A DNA stretch of 64,000 nucleotides from Bacillus massiliigorillae (GTDB lineage: Bacteria; Bacillota; Bacilli; Bacillales; DSM-1321), in contig NZ_HG428746.1 in assembly GCF_000380245.2 (NCBI RefSeq), positions 105,918 to 169,917 of the forward strand. The letters run 5' to 3'. Below are positions 8,697-16,056 of the stretch, in pieces. Position numbers and translations under genes: made by a program. The notes under the pieces are model-generated. The model did no database searches. It was not told where the DNA came from and saw only the letters and a program-made list of their open reading frames with translations. Position 1 is the first letter of the stretch. Each line of letters begins with the position of its first letter.

Positions 8697-10118
8697 TTAG
8701 ATTGCTTTTTTCACTATTTCAGTTGTACTATCCTTCTTTTCACGGTCTACGTTAAAAGAGAAGATATATTTCGATGACACATAGAAACTAATCGCGGAGG
8801 CGAAATAAGATGGAATTCCCGCTGTTGTAAAGTCAAACATGCCACTTGCAGAACCTGTAATTGGGTTATAAAGACACCAATAGACGACTGTACCAATAAT
8901 GAAAGCGACAACAGCAGATGGATTAACGCCACGCCAATATCGATATTTCCCCTTTGTATCATATAAATCCCTTAATGAAATATTCTGCTTCTTTACAAAG
9001 AAGAAATCTGCAATTACTATTCCACCAATGACTGACATAATATATGAAATAATAGTGATGAATGAATTGAAAGCATCGTAGAAAGCAGAGCTTAACAATA
9101 AGAATACAGTTGGAACTGTTGTACACATCGCAAATAGCCAAGATTTCTTTGGCACAACTGTTTTAAAACTAATGACTTGTGAATACATCAAAAAGATTGT
9201 TGCTGTAAGATTACCGAGCGTCAATAGAATAAGACCAATCAATCCCACCCAAGGACCGCCGATAGCAAACATCCAATCTGTTGGGTCAAGTGAAGCCACT
9301 ACTAACGCCGTTAGAGCACCTAAAATTGCCGCTATGTTAACAAACACACCGTAGCTTAAAAAACCTGCTTTAAATGCTGCCTTCTCATTTTTTGCAAGAC
9401 GGCTGTATTGACCAAAATACGGAAGCCAAGAAAAACCTAACCCAATATTTAATTCAAGCGCTGTTGCCATTGAGCGAGCTAGTTCATCACTAGGTTCAGC
9501 TGGGTTTAAAGCAAAGATTTTATCTAAGCCTTGCCCAAATACTAAAATAGCTATTAATCCAACCATTACTAGTAAAATTGCTGGAACACCAATCATATTA
9601 AACTTTTTAATAAATACAGGTCCTCTAAATGTTACAAGGAAAGCTATTACGAATAGGAAAATCGCAAAGAAAGGAGCTCCTGTTGTTCTTGAAGTAAAGA
9701 ATTCTGCGAAGTTAAAGAATGACGAGACTTCAACAAGGGCTTGCCCAGCCATAAATAAAGCAACAGACATATAGCCAATTGTCAAAACCATAAAAACATA
9801 ATAAAAAATAGTGGAGCCTAAATATCCTAATGAACTACGAAATCCAATAAACGTATCAATGCCATAGCGAGCAAAATAAATAACAATCGGTACGATTAGC
9901 ATAATCGGAATTGCATTTCCAAATAAGATTGCAGCAATTGATTCTTTCGCATCTACTAACATTCCAGTATTTCCACCAACTAATAAGCAAAAACAGGATA
10001 CTCCAATACCGACTTGTATGAGAATTAAATCCCATAAACCAAAAACACGATCTGCTTTTTTAGCTGGAAGAAATCCAAAAGCAACATCTTTTGAAATAGA
10101 TAATTGTTCTTTACTCAC
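8697..10118 (-). CDS. NCS1-family permease (cytosine/purine/allantoin transporter type)
   Basis: 473-residue polytopic membrane protein with about 12 predicted helices. FGLWDLILIQVGIGVSCF near residue 26 and the GFRSSLGYLGS segment near 92 are typical of nucleobase-cation-symport-1 proteins (CodB, PucI, hydantoin transporters). Family substrates are nitrogenous ring compounds and related small molecules. It is the second gene of the sigma-54 operon, upstream of the N-demethylase genes, so it probably imports the N-methylated substrate. That is context-based inference; no published NCS1 transporter for methylamines is assumed. The start follows AGGGGGG. The 84-bp gap before it contains a direct repeat TTGTAAAC-A-TTGTAAAC at 10148-10164. 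Confidence 0.85.
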   Translation of the reverse strand: MSKEQLSISKDVAFGFLPAKKADRVFGLWDLILIQVGIGVSCFCLLVGGNTGMLVDAKESIAAILFGNAIPIMLIVPIVIYFARYGIDTFIGFRSSLGYLGSTIFYYVFMVLTIGYMSVALFMAGQALVEVSSFFNFAEFFTSRTTGAPFFAIFLFVIAFLVTFRGPVFIKKFNMIGVPAILLVMVGLIAILVFGQGLDKIFALNPAEPSDELARSMATALELNIGLGFSWLPYFGQYSRLAKNEKAAFKAGFLSYGVFVNIAAILGALTALVVASLDPTDWMFAIGGPWVGLIGLILLTLGNLTATIFLMYSQVISFKTVVPKKSWLFAMCTTVPTVFLLLSSAFYDAFNSFITIISYIMSVIGGIVIADFFFVKKQNISLRDLYDTKGKYRYWRGVNPSAVVAFIIGTVVYWCLYNPITGSASGMFDFTTAGIPSYFASAISFYVSSKYIFSFNVDREKKDSTTEIVKKAI

Positions 10119-10202
10119 ATATTGCCCCCCTAACCCCTATTAAGTTCTTGTAAACATTGTAAACTTAAGCCAAAAAATGTTATGATTCTTCTTATAAGTG
10201 TT

Positions 10203-10403
10203 TTACAAAATAACTGATGCTAGAAATAGAATAATGGCACCAACAATGATGATTGAACCCGTAGCATCCTTTAATTTGATTCTTTCAATTCTTGAATTAC
10301 CATTTTCAAATTCTTGAATACGGCTATTAAGGTCACTGTACATACTTTTAATTAATGCATTGTCAGAGTTTACATGTTCTTCTAGTAAATTGTGCTCACT
10401 CAT
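10203..10403 (-). CDS. Small single-pass membrane protein heading the sigma-54 operon
   Basis: 66 residues, start ATG at 10403 with a perfect AGGAGG eight bases upstream. Residues 1-48 are hydrophilic and helix-forming (acidic, then basic) and the last 18 residues form one hydrophobic helix (GSIIIVGAIILFLASVIL) ending at the C-terminus. This looks like a tail-anchored or bitopic small protein. No family recognised. It begins about 27 nt after the predicted sigma-54 transcription start and is followed by the NCS1 permease, so a role as a small permease partner or membrane anchor for the demethylase is conceivable but unproven. Confidence 0.7.
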   Translation of the reverse strand: MSEHNLLEEHVNSDNALIKSMYSDLNSRIQEFENGNSRIERIKLKDATGSIIIVGAIILFLASVIL

Positions 10404-10440
10404 CGCCTTCACCTCCTAAAGGATCGTCACGTAAATATAT

Positions 10441-10456
10441 TGCAATTATCGTGCCA
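10441..10456 (-). promoter_or_regulatory. Sigma-54 (-24/-12) promoter for the N-demethylase operon
   Basis: On the minus strand the sequence reads TGGCAC-GATAA-TTGCA, an exact match to the SigL/RpoN consensus TGGCAC-N5-TTGCA with GG at -24 and GC at -12. Transcription would start near 10430, about 27 nt before the start codon of the 66-residue first gene. A sigma-54 activator gene begins just to the right on the other strand. Confidence 0.9.
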
Positions 10457-10568
10457 AATGATTTTTCCTATTATAACAGGGATAAAGCATAATAATAAAT
10501 TTAATATTCGAAATTTTATTTCATTTTTGAATTTTCACAAAACACGAATAAAGAAGGATGTGGAAATA

Positions 10569-12470
10569 TTGCACAATCTTAATCAGCATTCTACTTCTTA
10601 TGAGAAATTACAGAAGAACATTCAAGTATTACAAAATGTACTTCTATCTATTTATGATCAAATCACCATCACAGATTTAACAGGTCTCATCATTGGACAA
10701 GTCGGAGATATTGCGGAATTATGGGATACTCTAAATACCAATCTTAAGGGTCAAAATTTATTAGATCTTGAACAAAAAACATTTTTTGGTGAGTCATCGA
10801 TTCTTTCAATCATGAAATCAAAGCAAAGAAGTTCACTTACAAAAACTTCGTGGCAAGGTAGAAACATACTCGTAACTGGCTTTCCAATTATCGATAATCA
10901 AACTGTAAGCCATTACGTATGGGCATATAAAAATATTTCAGAAGAAATTCCACACACCCCTGAACTAGAGTCATTGAATTATTCGAACATCATGAATACT
11001 TTATCAACAACACTCATTGTTCAAAGTCCGATTATGCTAGAAGTATTAGATAAAATCGAAATGGTGTCACAGGTTTCCTCTACAGTTCTTCTATTAGGAG
11101 AATCAGGAGTCGGAAAGGAGATGTTTGCTAGAGCGATTCACGAATTAAGTCATCGTCACTCAAAGCCTTTTATCGCAGTAAATTGTGGAGCAATTCCTGA
11201 GAGTCTACTAGAAAGTGAGTTATTTGGCTACGAAGAGGGAGCTTTTACAGGCTCAAGAAAAACAGGCTCACAAGGTAAGTTCGAATTAGCGAATAACGGC
11301 ATACTCTTTCTCGATGAAATTGGAGAAATGCCTCTTAACTTGCAGGTGAAATTATTACGCGTTCTTCAGGACCGTGAAATTACTCCTTTAGGTGGGACTA
11401 AAGCTAAGAAAATTGATATTCAAGTCATTGCAGCTACAAATAAGTCTTTGCTACAACTCGTTAAAAAAGGTTCTTTCCGAGAGGATCTCTATTACCGCTT
11501 AAATGTCGTACCCATCGTTATACCAACCTTGAGAGAGCGCATTGAAGAAATTCCATACCTCGTGAATCACTTCCTTCAAAAATATAACAACTTATACAAC
11601 CGAAATATTCAAATTACGCCAGATGCCATCGATTTATTGTCCATTTACCCTTGGCCTGGAAATGTTCGTGAGCTTGAGAATATTATGGAACGATTTGTCG
11701 TTACAAGTAGGAAGAAAACGATTGATTCATCCCTTATCCATCATACATTGCATGAGAAAACAAAGATGGTTAGTAAACCACCGATTATTGAGAACTTGAT
11801 GCCTTTACAAGAAGCACTGGACCTTGTTGAAGAACAATTAATTTCAATGGCAATGGACCAATATAAATCAGTAAAGTTAGCTGCGAAGGTTTTGGAGGTT
11901 AGTCAGCCAACAATGAGCCGAAAGTACAAAAAAATCCGTGAGAAAACTGAGCAAACAAATCTCTCACCATCTAACAAAAGAAAAATACTAGAGGAACAAT
12001 TAAATAAACAATTACGATCTATCGCAATTGTTACAGCAGCCGTTATTCAACCGGATGAAATTATTCAATTAATAGCTGACAACTCTCCAACCAATCCGAT
12101 TTATCAAAAGCTACAAAAGAAACTGACTTTGATTCGAGAGCAAGAAGGCATTATAGAATGGGTATATATCTTTGAAGTTCGCGACAATAAAATGACGATT
12201 AATCTTTGTGCAGATGAAGATTTTGTTTTAAAACCTGGAGAGGTATACGATGGACCACCTGAAATTATGGATGTAGCATTTGCCGCTATGCGGGGAAAAG
12301 TAGGTGTCACACCATTATATAAAGATGCCTACGGTGAATGGAAAACTAGTTTTGCACCCGTATTCGATGTAAATGGAATTGTAGTGGCTATTATCGGCTA
12401 TGACTATAGCAAATCGTATATATCATCAGAAATGCAAAAACTAGAAAAGCTATTGAACATTCATATTTAA
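10569..12470 (+). CDS. Sigma-54-dependent activator: PAS - AAA+ - HTH - Cache-like sensor
   Basis: 633 residues if started at the TTG at 10569, which has AGAAGGA ten bases upstream; the open frame extends to 10392 but that part crosses the sigma-54 promoter and overlaps the divergent gene. In order: an N-terminal PAS-like domain (about 5-110), a central AAA+ domain with Walker A GESGVGKE (near 177), GAFTGS instead of the usual GAFTGA (near 224), Walker B LFLDEIGE and arginine finger region, a Fis-type helix-turn-helix (near 420-450), then about 160 further residues resembling a Cache/PDC ligand domain ending TSFAPVFDVNGIVVAIIGYDYS. No membrane helix is present, so the sensor is cytoplasmic. 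It almost certainly activates the divergent N-demethylase operon. Confidence 0.88.
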   Translation: MHNLNQHSTSYEKLQKNIQVLQNVLLSIYDQITITDLTGLIIGQVGDIAELWDTLNTNLKGQNLLDLEQKTFFGESSILSIMKSKQRSSLTKTSWQGRNILVTGFPIIDNQTVSHYVWAYKNISEEIPHTPELESLNYSNIMNTLSTTLIVQSPIMLEVLDKIEMVSQVSSTVLLLGESGVGKEMFARAIHELSHRHSKPFIAVNCGAIPESLLESELFGYEEGAFTGSRKTGSQGKFELANNGILFLDEIGEMPLNLQVKLLRVLQDREITPLGGTKAKKIDIQVIAATNKSLLQLVKKGSFREDLYYRLNVVPIVIPTLRERIEEIPYLVNHFLQKYNNLYNRNIQITPDAIDLLSIYPWPGNVRELENIMERFVVTSRKKTIDSSLIHHTLHEKTKMVSKPPIIENLMPLQEALDLVEEQLISMAMDQYKSVKLAAKVLEVSQPTMSRKYKKIREKTEQTNLSPSNKRKILEEQLNKQLRSIAIVTAAVIQPDEIIQLIADNSPTNPIYQKLQKKLTLIREQEGIIEWVYIFEVRDNKMTINLCADEDFVLKPGEVYDGPPEIMDVAFAAMRGKVGVTPLYKDAYGEWKTSFAPVFDVNGIVVAIIGYDYSKSYISSEMQKLEKLLNIHI

Positions 12471-12533
12471 ATGAAAAATTATTCACACTCATAAAAATGA
12501 TAAGTGTACTCACGAAACCCTTATTGAAAATTT

Positions 12534-12585
12534 AAAGGCGACCCCAAAAATGATCAAAAATCACTTTTAGGACCGCCTCTTTTTT
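12534..12585 (+). terminator. Terminator of the sigma-54 activator gene
   Basis: Stem AGGCG(G)-type arms with an inner CCaaAAgTGAT-like pairing close a loop, followed by CTTTTTT on the plus strand. It lies about 65 bp after the activator stop and before the convergent MarR gene. Confidence 0.8.
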
Positions 12586-12612
12586 ACTAAACTAATTCGT
12601 TGCCTTTTGAAA

Positions 12613-13059
12613 TTATGATTCTTTCTCAAAGTGACTCTCCGAATTTTTCGCCATCTTACTCAACAATTGTAAAGCCATTCTTTGCTCCTCACATGTTAAA
12701 TTTTTTGTTAAAATTTGCGTCCAAGACATGAGAATGGATTTTAGAATTGGTTCAAAAGTATGTGCTTTTTCGGTCAAATAAATTTTCTTAACTCTTTTAT
12801 TCACACTGAAAGTTTTCCGTTCAATATAACCGCTTTCTTCTAATTTACAGATTGCTCTTGCCGTTGTCCCTTTGTCCATCTTCAATAAGCAAGCAAGATC
12901 ATCTTGAGACAGTCCTTCGTTTTGATACAATGCTGCTAAAAACTGATATTGTCCCGCTCCAATATTATATTCCTTCAATTGTTCACTCATATAATTACTA
13001 CTATATCTATTTAGCAACGAAATCCAGCGTCCAACAGATTCTTCACTACATTCATGCAT
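12613..13059 (-). CDS. MarR-family transcriptional regulator
   Basis: 148-residue winged-helix repressor. The DNA-binding region runs from about residue 35 to 100, with LSQDDLACLLKMDKGTTARAICKLEESGYIERK as recognition helix and start of the wing, followed by a dimerisation helix at the C-terminus. The gene diverges from the azoreductase and the 348-bp gap between them holds a pair of similar TTGCA(A/T)CAACAAC sites, so it probably represses the azoreductase and itself, responding to quinones, azo compounds or other electrophiles as relatives do. The inducer is not readable from the sequence. Confidence 0.85.
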   Translation of the reverse strand: MHECSEESVGRWISLLNRYSSNYMSEQLKEYNIGAGQYQFLAALYQNEGLSQDDLACLLKMDKGTTARAICKLEESGYIERKTFSVNKRVKKIYLTEKAHTFEPILKSILMSWTQILTKNLTCEEQRMALQLLSKMAKNSESHFEKES

Positions 13060-13210
13060 TCAATTTCTTCCTTCCCACTAGACTATATTTCAAGATTCAC
13101 CGACTACCATCAATAACTTCTATAGCGTATCAATTTTCCAATCTATGAACAATAAAAACAAACTGAAAGCATATTGTTTGATTTAATGAAACAAACTTTA
13201 TATTATTTAG

Positions 13211-13286
13211 TTGCAACAACAACAAAATTTAAAAACATAAGAAAAAAATATAAATTTAGTCAATTGCTTTTTATTGCATCAACAAC
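13211..13286. promoter_or_regulatory. Pair of directly repeated sites in the marR-azoR intergenic region
   Basis: TTGCAACAACAAC (13211-13223) and TTGCATCAACAAC (13274-13286) match at 12 of 13 positions and are exactly 63 bp apart, six helical turns. The first includes the palindrome GTTGCAAC. They are good candidates for operators of the adjacent MarR protein. The rest of the 13060-13407 gap is AT-rich and otherwise shows only the hairpin at 13313-13362. Confidence 0.5.
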
Positions 13287-13312
13287 AACTTTATATTTTT
13301 ATCTCATTTAAA

Positions 13313-13362
13313 CTAGCTCTAAGACACCCACTTGTATGTGGCATTGAGAGTCTTAGCACTAG
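13313..13362 (+). other. Long hairpin in the azoreductase 5' leader
   Basis: CTAG-C-TCTAAGAC ... GTCTTAG-CA-CTAG arms enclose an inner CCCAC/GTGG stem. It ends about 45 bp before the azoreductase start and may be transcribed as part of its leader. One arm's sequence (AAACTAGC-CTAAGAC) recurs near 19159-19173. Function unknown. Confidence 0.45.
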
Positions 13363-13407
13363 GGAGAACAGAATCTTTACATCATCGTATTAACAGGGGG
13401 AACACAT

Positions 13408-14034
13408 ATGTCAAAAGTATTATTTATTAAAGCAAACAATCGTCCACTTGAACAAGCAGTAAGCGTAAAGCTATATCACGCTTTTGTTGATCGTTATAAA
13501 GAAATAAATCCAAGTCATGACATCACGGAACTTGATTTATTCGCTGAAAATCTACCATACTATGACAACACAATGATTACTGCTATGTATAAACTTGCAA
13601 ACGGCTTCGAACTTACAGCTGAAGAAAAACAAGCGAACGATACTCAAGTGAAATATTTAAATCAATTCCTTGATGCAGAAAAGGTAGTCTTTGCATTCCC
13701 ATTATGGAATAAAACGATTCCTGCCGTTTTACACACTTATATTGATTATTTAAATGTAGCAGGTAAAACGTTCAAATACACTGCAGAAGGTCCTGTTGGT
13801 CTAGCTCCAGATAAAAAAGTAGCCATCTTAAACGCTAGAGGCGCAGATTTCTCTATAGAGCCAGCAGCATCTGAAGAAATGGCTGTTACATTAATAGAAA
13901 AAACAATGCTACAATTCGGTATCAAAGATGTAACATCCGTTATTGTCGAAGGACATAATCAATACCCAGATCAAGCAGAAGTACTTATTTCTACAGGAGT
14001 TGCCAAAGCGCAAAAAGCTGCAGAAACATTTTAA
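13408..14034 (+). CDS. azoR: FMN-dependent NADH:quinone oxidoreductase / azoreductase
   Basis: 208-residue flavodoxin-fold enzyme of the AzoR/AcpD family. It reduces azo dyes and quinones by two-electron transfer from NADH via FMN, and serves in electrophile resistance. The N-terminal VLFIKAN region corresponds to the FMN phosphate-binding loop, FAFPLWNKTIPAVLHTYIDY (near 95-113) is the family signature binding the isoalloxazine ring, and LNARGADFS (near 145) completes the pocket. GGGGG precedes the ATG. It is monocistronic with its own terminator and diverges from a MarR gene, the usual arrangement for inducible azoreductases in Bacillales. Confidence 0.9.
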   Translation: MSKVLFIKANNRPLEQAVSVKLYHAFVDRYKEINPSHDITELDLFAENLPYYDNTMITAMYKLANGFELTAEEKQANDTQVKYLNQFLDAEKVVFAFPLWNKTIPAVLHTYIDYLNVAGKTFKYTAEGPVGLAPDKKVAILNARGADFSIEPAASEEMAVTLIEKTMLQFGIKDVTSVIVEGHNQYPDQAEVLISTGVAKAQKAAETF

Positions 14035-14038
14035 TCCC

Positions 14039-14074
14039 AAAAAGGGCTGTCTATTACAGACAGCCCTTTTACAT
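14039..14074 (+). terminator. Terminator of the azoreductase gene
   Basis: Perfect stem AAAAGGGCTGTCT ... AGACAGCCCTTTT starts four bases after the stop codon. Confidence 0.9.
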
Positions 14075-14144
14075 TTTTCGCCATTCGAAATCGATGGTAA
14101 ACACGAATGCCCCACCGATCAAATTTCACATTATTATTATCATT

Positions 14145-15077
14145 TTATCGCAATGCCGAAGCTGCCATGCGAATATATGTATGTCTCTTACCTCGAATTG
14201 CTATCGATAATGCTTGGATGTTTTCTGGAATAGCCATCCCCGAAAATCCTGAATCTCCAATATGAACCATATCTACCCCTGCTCTTTTTGCACTAAGTGC
14301 AATGGTACGAATAGTTTCTATATCCGCTCCTTCTTGGCTTGTCCCAATAGCTGCTAACGCAAGTGCGCCTTTGCTTTTCACAAGCTGAACAGCTTCTGCA
14401 AGTGTTCGTTCTCTTACACCAGGAACTGTACCCGGTGCTGGAAGTAGTACAATATCTGCACCCGCTTCAACAAATTGCTCGATTGCAGTTAAGTCCAATA
14501 CCTTTCCTGTAGTACCCGCACTATGCATTTTCCCTGCTATAATTAATCCTTGGAAATGCTGTTTCGCCAATTGAATTGCGTGAGAAATTGCCTCATTCGT
14601 TACACCTGTTTTAGGATTTCCTGTTAAACAAATAAAGTCACAACCAAGCTCTTTCGCTTTAGCTAATGATTGAGCAGTAGCTGTTCGACCTTCAGGAAGT
14701 GAGTATAATTCTTCTGTTGCTTCAGCAGCCAAGTCTACTGGCTCAAGATTAATGCCCACTGGAAGACCTGTCAGCTTCTGAATGGTTTTAATCACAGAAT
14801 CGTCCGCTGTCTCATCTTGTTCAGTTGGATGTAAAACATTATAAGATTTGATACCTTTTACATATGGATGAAACACATCAAAAATATTCAATAATATAAA
14901 ATCTGCACCAAAAGCTTTCATCATTTCGGGATTAGACACTTCAGGAAATAGCGGCTGTGAGCTAACGATTGTTTCTGCCATAACCGTTCTTCCTTCAGAA
15001 GCTAATATAGCTTGCTTTAACTCGTCTTTTCCCATACGACGAAAATCTGACCCTCTGCAATCTAAAATCCTTTTCAT
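14145..15077 (-). CDS. TIM-barrel-like protein of unknown function (DUF7916/PEP-mutase-like)
   Basis: 310-residue cytosolic protein with repeating beta-strand/loop segments typical of a (beta/alpha)8 barrel: ADFILLNIFDV, GLPVGINLEP, GCDFICLTGNPKTG, LIIAGKMHSAGTTG, AGADIVLLPAPGT, ALAAIGTSQEGAD and VDMVHIGDSGFSG. The C-terminal GDSG resembles a phosphate-binding loop. Homologues in Firmicutes are listed as haloacid-dehalogenase-like or DUF7916 proteins, but I see no HAD DxDxT motif, so that older name looks wrong. ATG at 15077. It stands alone between azoR and the liv operon. Function is not known to me; a lyase or aldolase-type activity is only a guess. Confidence 0.6.
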   Translation of the reverse strand: MKRILDCRGSDFRRMGKDELKQAILASEGRTVMAETIVSSQPLFPEVSNPEMMKAFGADFILLNIFDVFHPYVKGIKSYNVLHPTEQDETADDSVIKTIQKLTGLPVGINLEPVDLAAEATEELYSLPEGRTATAQSLAKAKELGCDFICLTGNPKTGVTNEAISHAIQLAKQHFQGLIIAGKMHSAGTTGKVLDLTAIEQFVEAGADIVLLPAPGTVPGVRERTLAEAVQLVKSKGALALAAIGTSQEGADIETIRTIALSAKRAGVDMVHIGDSGFSGMAIPENIQALSIAIRGKRHTYIRMAASALR

Positions 15078-15188
15078 TATGTAAACACGCCTTTCTTATA
15101 AATGCTTCCATTATTATAATTAACACAGATTTAGCTTTTATAGATAAAAAAACTATATAAAAATATTAAATTCTGGTGACATAACAAA

Positions 15189-15308
15189 ATAGAACTCGAC
15201 AAAAGAAAAACCGTCACTGGTCCTTTTTGCTTGATGCCTTTACTTCAAAGCAAAAAGAAGACACTTGGCAGGTGTAAGGTTAGACAGTAAGACTTTGCCC
15301 AGTTCTAT
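15189..15308. repeat. Folded palindromic element between livF and the TIM-barrel gene
   Basis: Outer arms ATAGAACT (15189-15196) and AGTTCTAT (15301-15308) enclose about 104 bp. Inside, CTTTTTGCTT (15223-15232) pairs with AAGCAAAAAG (15248-15257), and ACAC/GTGT arms form a small further stem near 15261-15275. This is either a small RNA/terminator structure downstream of livF or a miniature repeated element. No ORF. I see no second copy in the window. Confidence 0.5.
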
Positions 15309-15324
15309 CCATGCTTATTGACAA

Positions 15325-16041
15325 TTATGCTAAGTACGCATCTCTAATTTCACTATTCTCAATTAACTCCGTACCTGTTCCACTCAGCACAATTTCTCCG
15401 TTTTGAATCACATAGCCTCGATGAGCAATACTTAACGCTTGGTATGCATTCTGTTCTACTAGCAGAATCGTAATGCCTTCTTCGTTTAACTCTTTTATGA
15501 TTTCAAAAATCTGCTCTACAATGATAGGTGCAAGCCCCATAGATGGCTCATCGAGCATTAATAAATCAGGTTTCATCATTAATGCACGCCCAATGGCTAG
15601 CATTTGTTGCTCACCACCACTCATCGTCCCTCCCTTTTGCTCAAGTCTGTCTTTTAGCTTAGGAAAATATTTAAATACTAGCTCCATTCGCTCATCAATC
15701 ACACTTTTTTTCTTAACAGAGAAAGCGCCCATTAGTAGATTTTCCTTCACTGTTAATCGTGAGAAAATCCGTCTCCCCTCTGGAACATGTGACATACCTA
15801 AGAGAGATGTTTCATGAGCTGGCTTTTTTGTAATATCATTTTTCTTGAACAATATATTACCTTGCTTAGCTTTAACTAAGCCACTAATTGTTTTCAGTGT
15901 CGTCGACTTACCAGCGCCGTTGCTTCCGATTAATGTAACAACTTCACCTGGTTCAACTGTTAAACTAATTCCTTTCAAGGCTTGTATGCCTCCATAATAG
16001 GTTTCAATATTTTCCACTTCTAGAATAGGCATCGTCCGCAT
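15325..16041 (-). CDS. livF: Branched-chain amino acid ABC transporter ATP-binding protein LivF
   Basis: ATPase of about 238 residues of the LivF type. Walker A GSNGAGKST (near 40), LSGGEQ-type signature TMSGGEQQMLAIGRAL (near 140), Walker B LLMLDEPSMGLAP, and the H-loop region LLVEQNAYQAL characteristic of LivF. It is the last gene of livKHMGF. The start region holds a tandem duplication of ATGCGGACG, giving three in-frame ATGs; the one at 16041 lies nine bases from AAGGGGG and is preferred. Partner of LivG in powering import. Confidence 0.92.
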   Translation of the reverse strand: MRTMPILEVENIETYYGGIQALKGISLTVEPGEVVTLIGSNGAGKSTTLKTISGLVKAKQGNILFKKNDITKKPAHETSLLGMSHVPEGRRIFSRLTVKENLLMGAFSVKKKSVIDERMELVFKYFPKLKDRLEQKGGTMSGGEQQMLAIGRALMMKPDLLMLDEPSMGLAPIIVEQIFEIIKELNEEGITILLVEQNAYQALSIAHRGYVIQNGEIVLSGTGTELIENSEIRDAYLA

Positions 16042-16056
16042 CGTCCGCATCCCCCT

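Noticed and set aside
10392..10568. 59-codon N-terminal extension of the sigma-54 activator
   Set aside because: It crosses the sigma-54 promoter and overlaps the divergent small gene, has no ribosome-binding site and no conserved-looking sequence; the TTG at 10569 has one.
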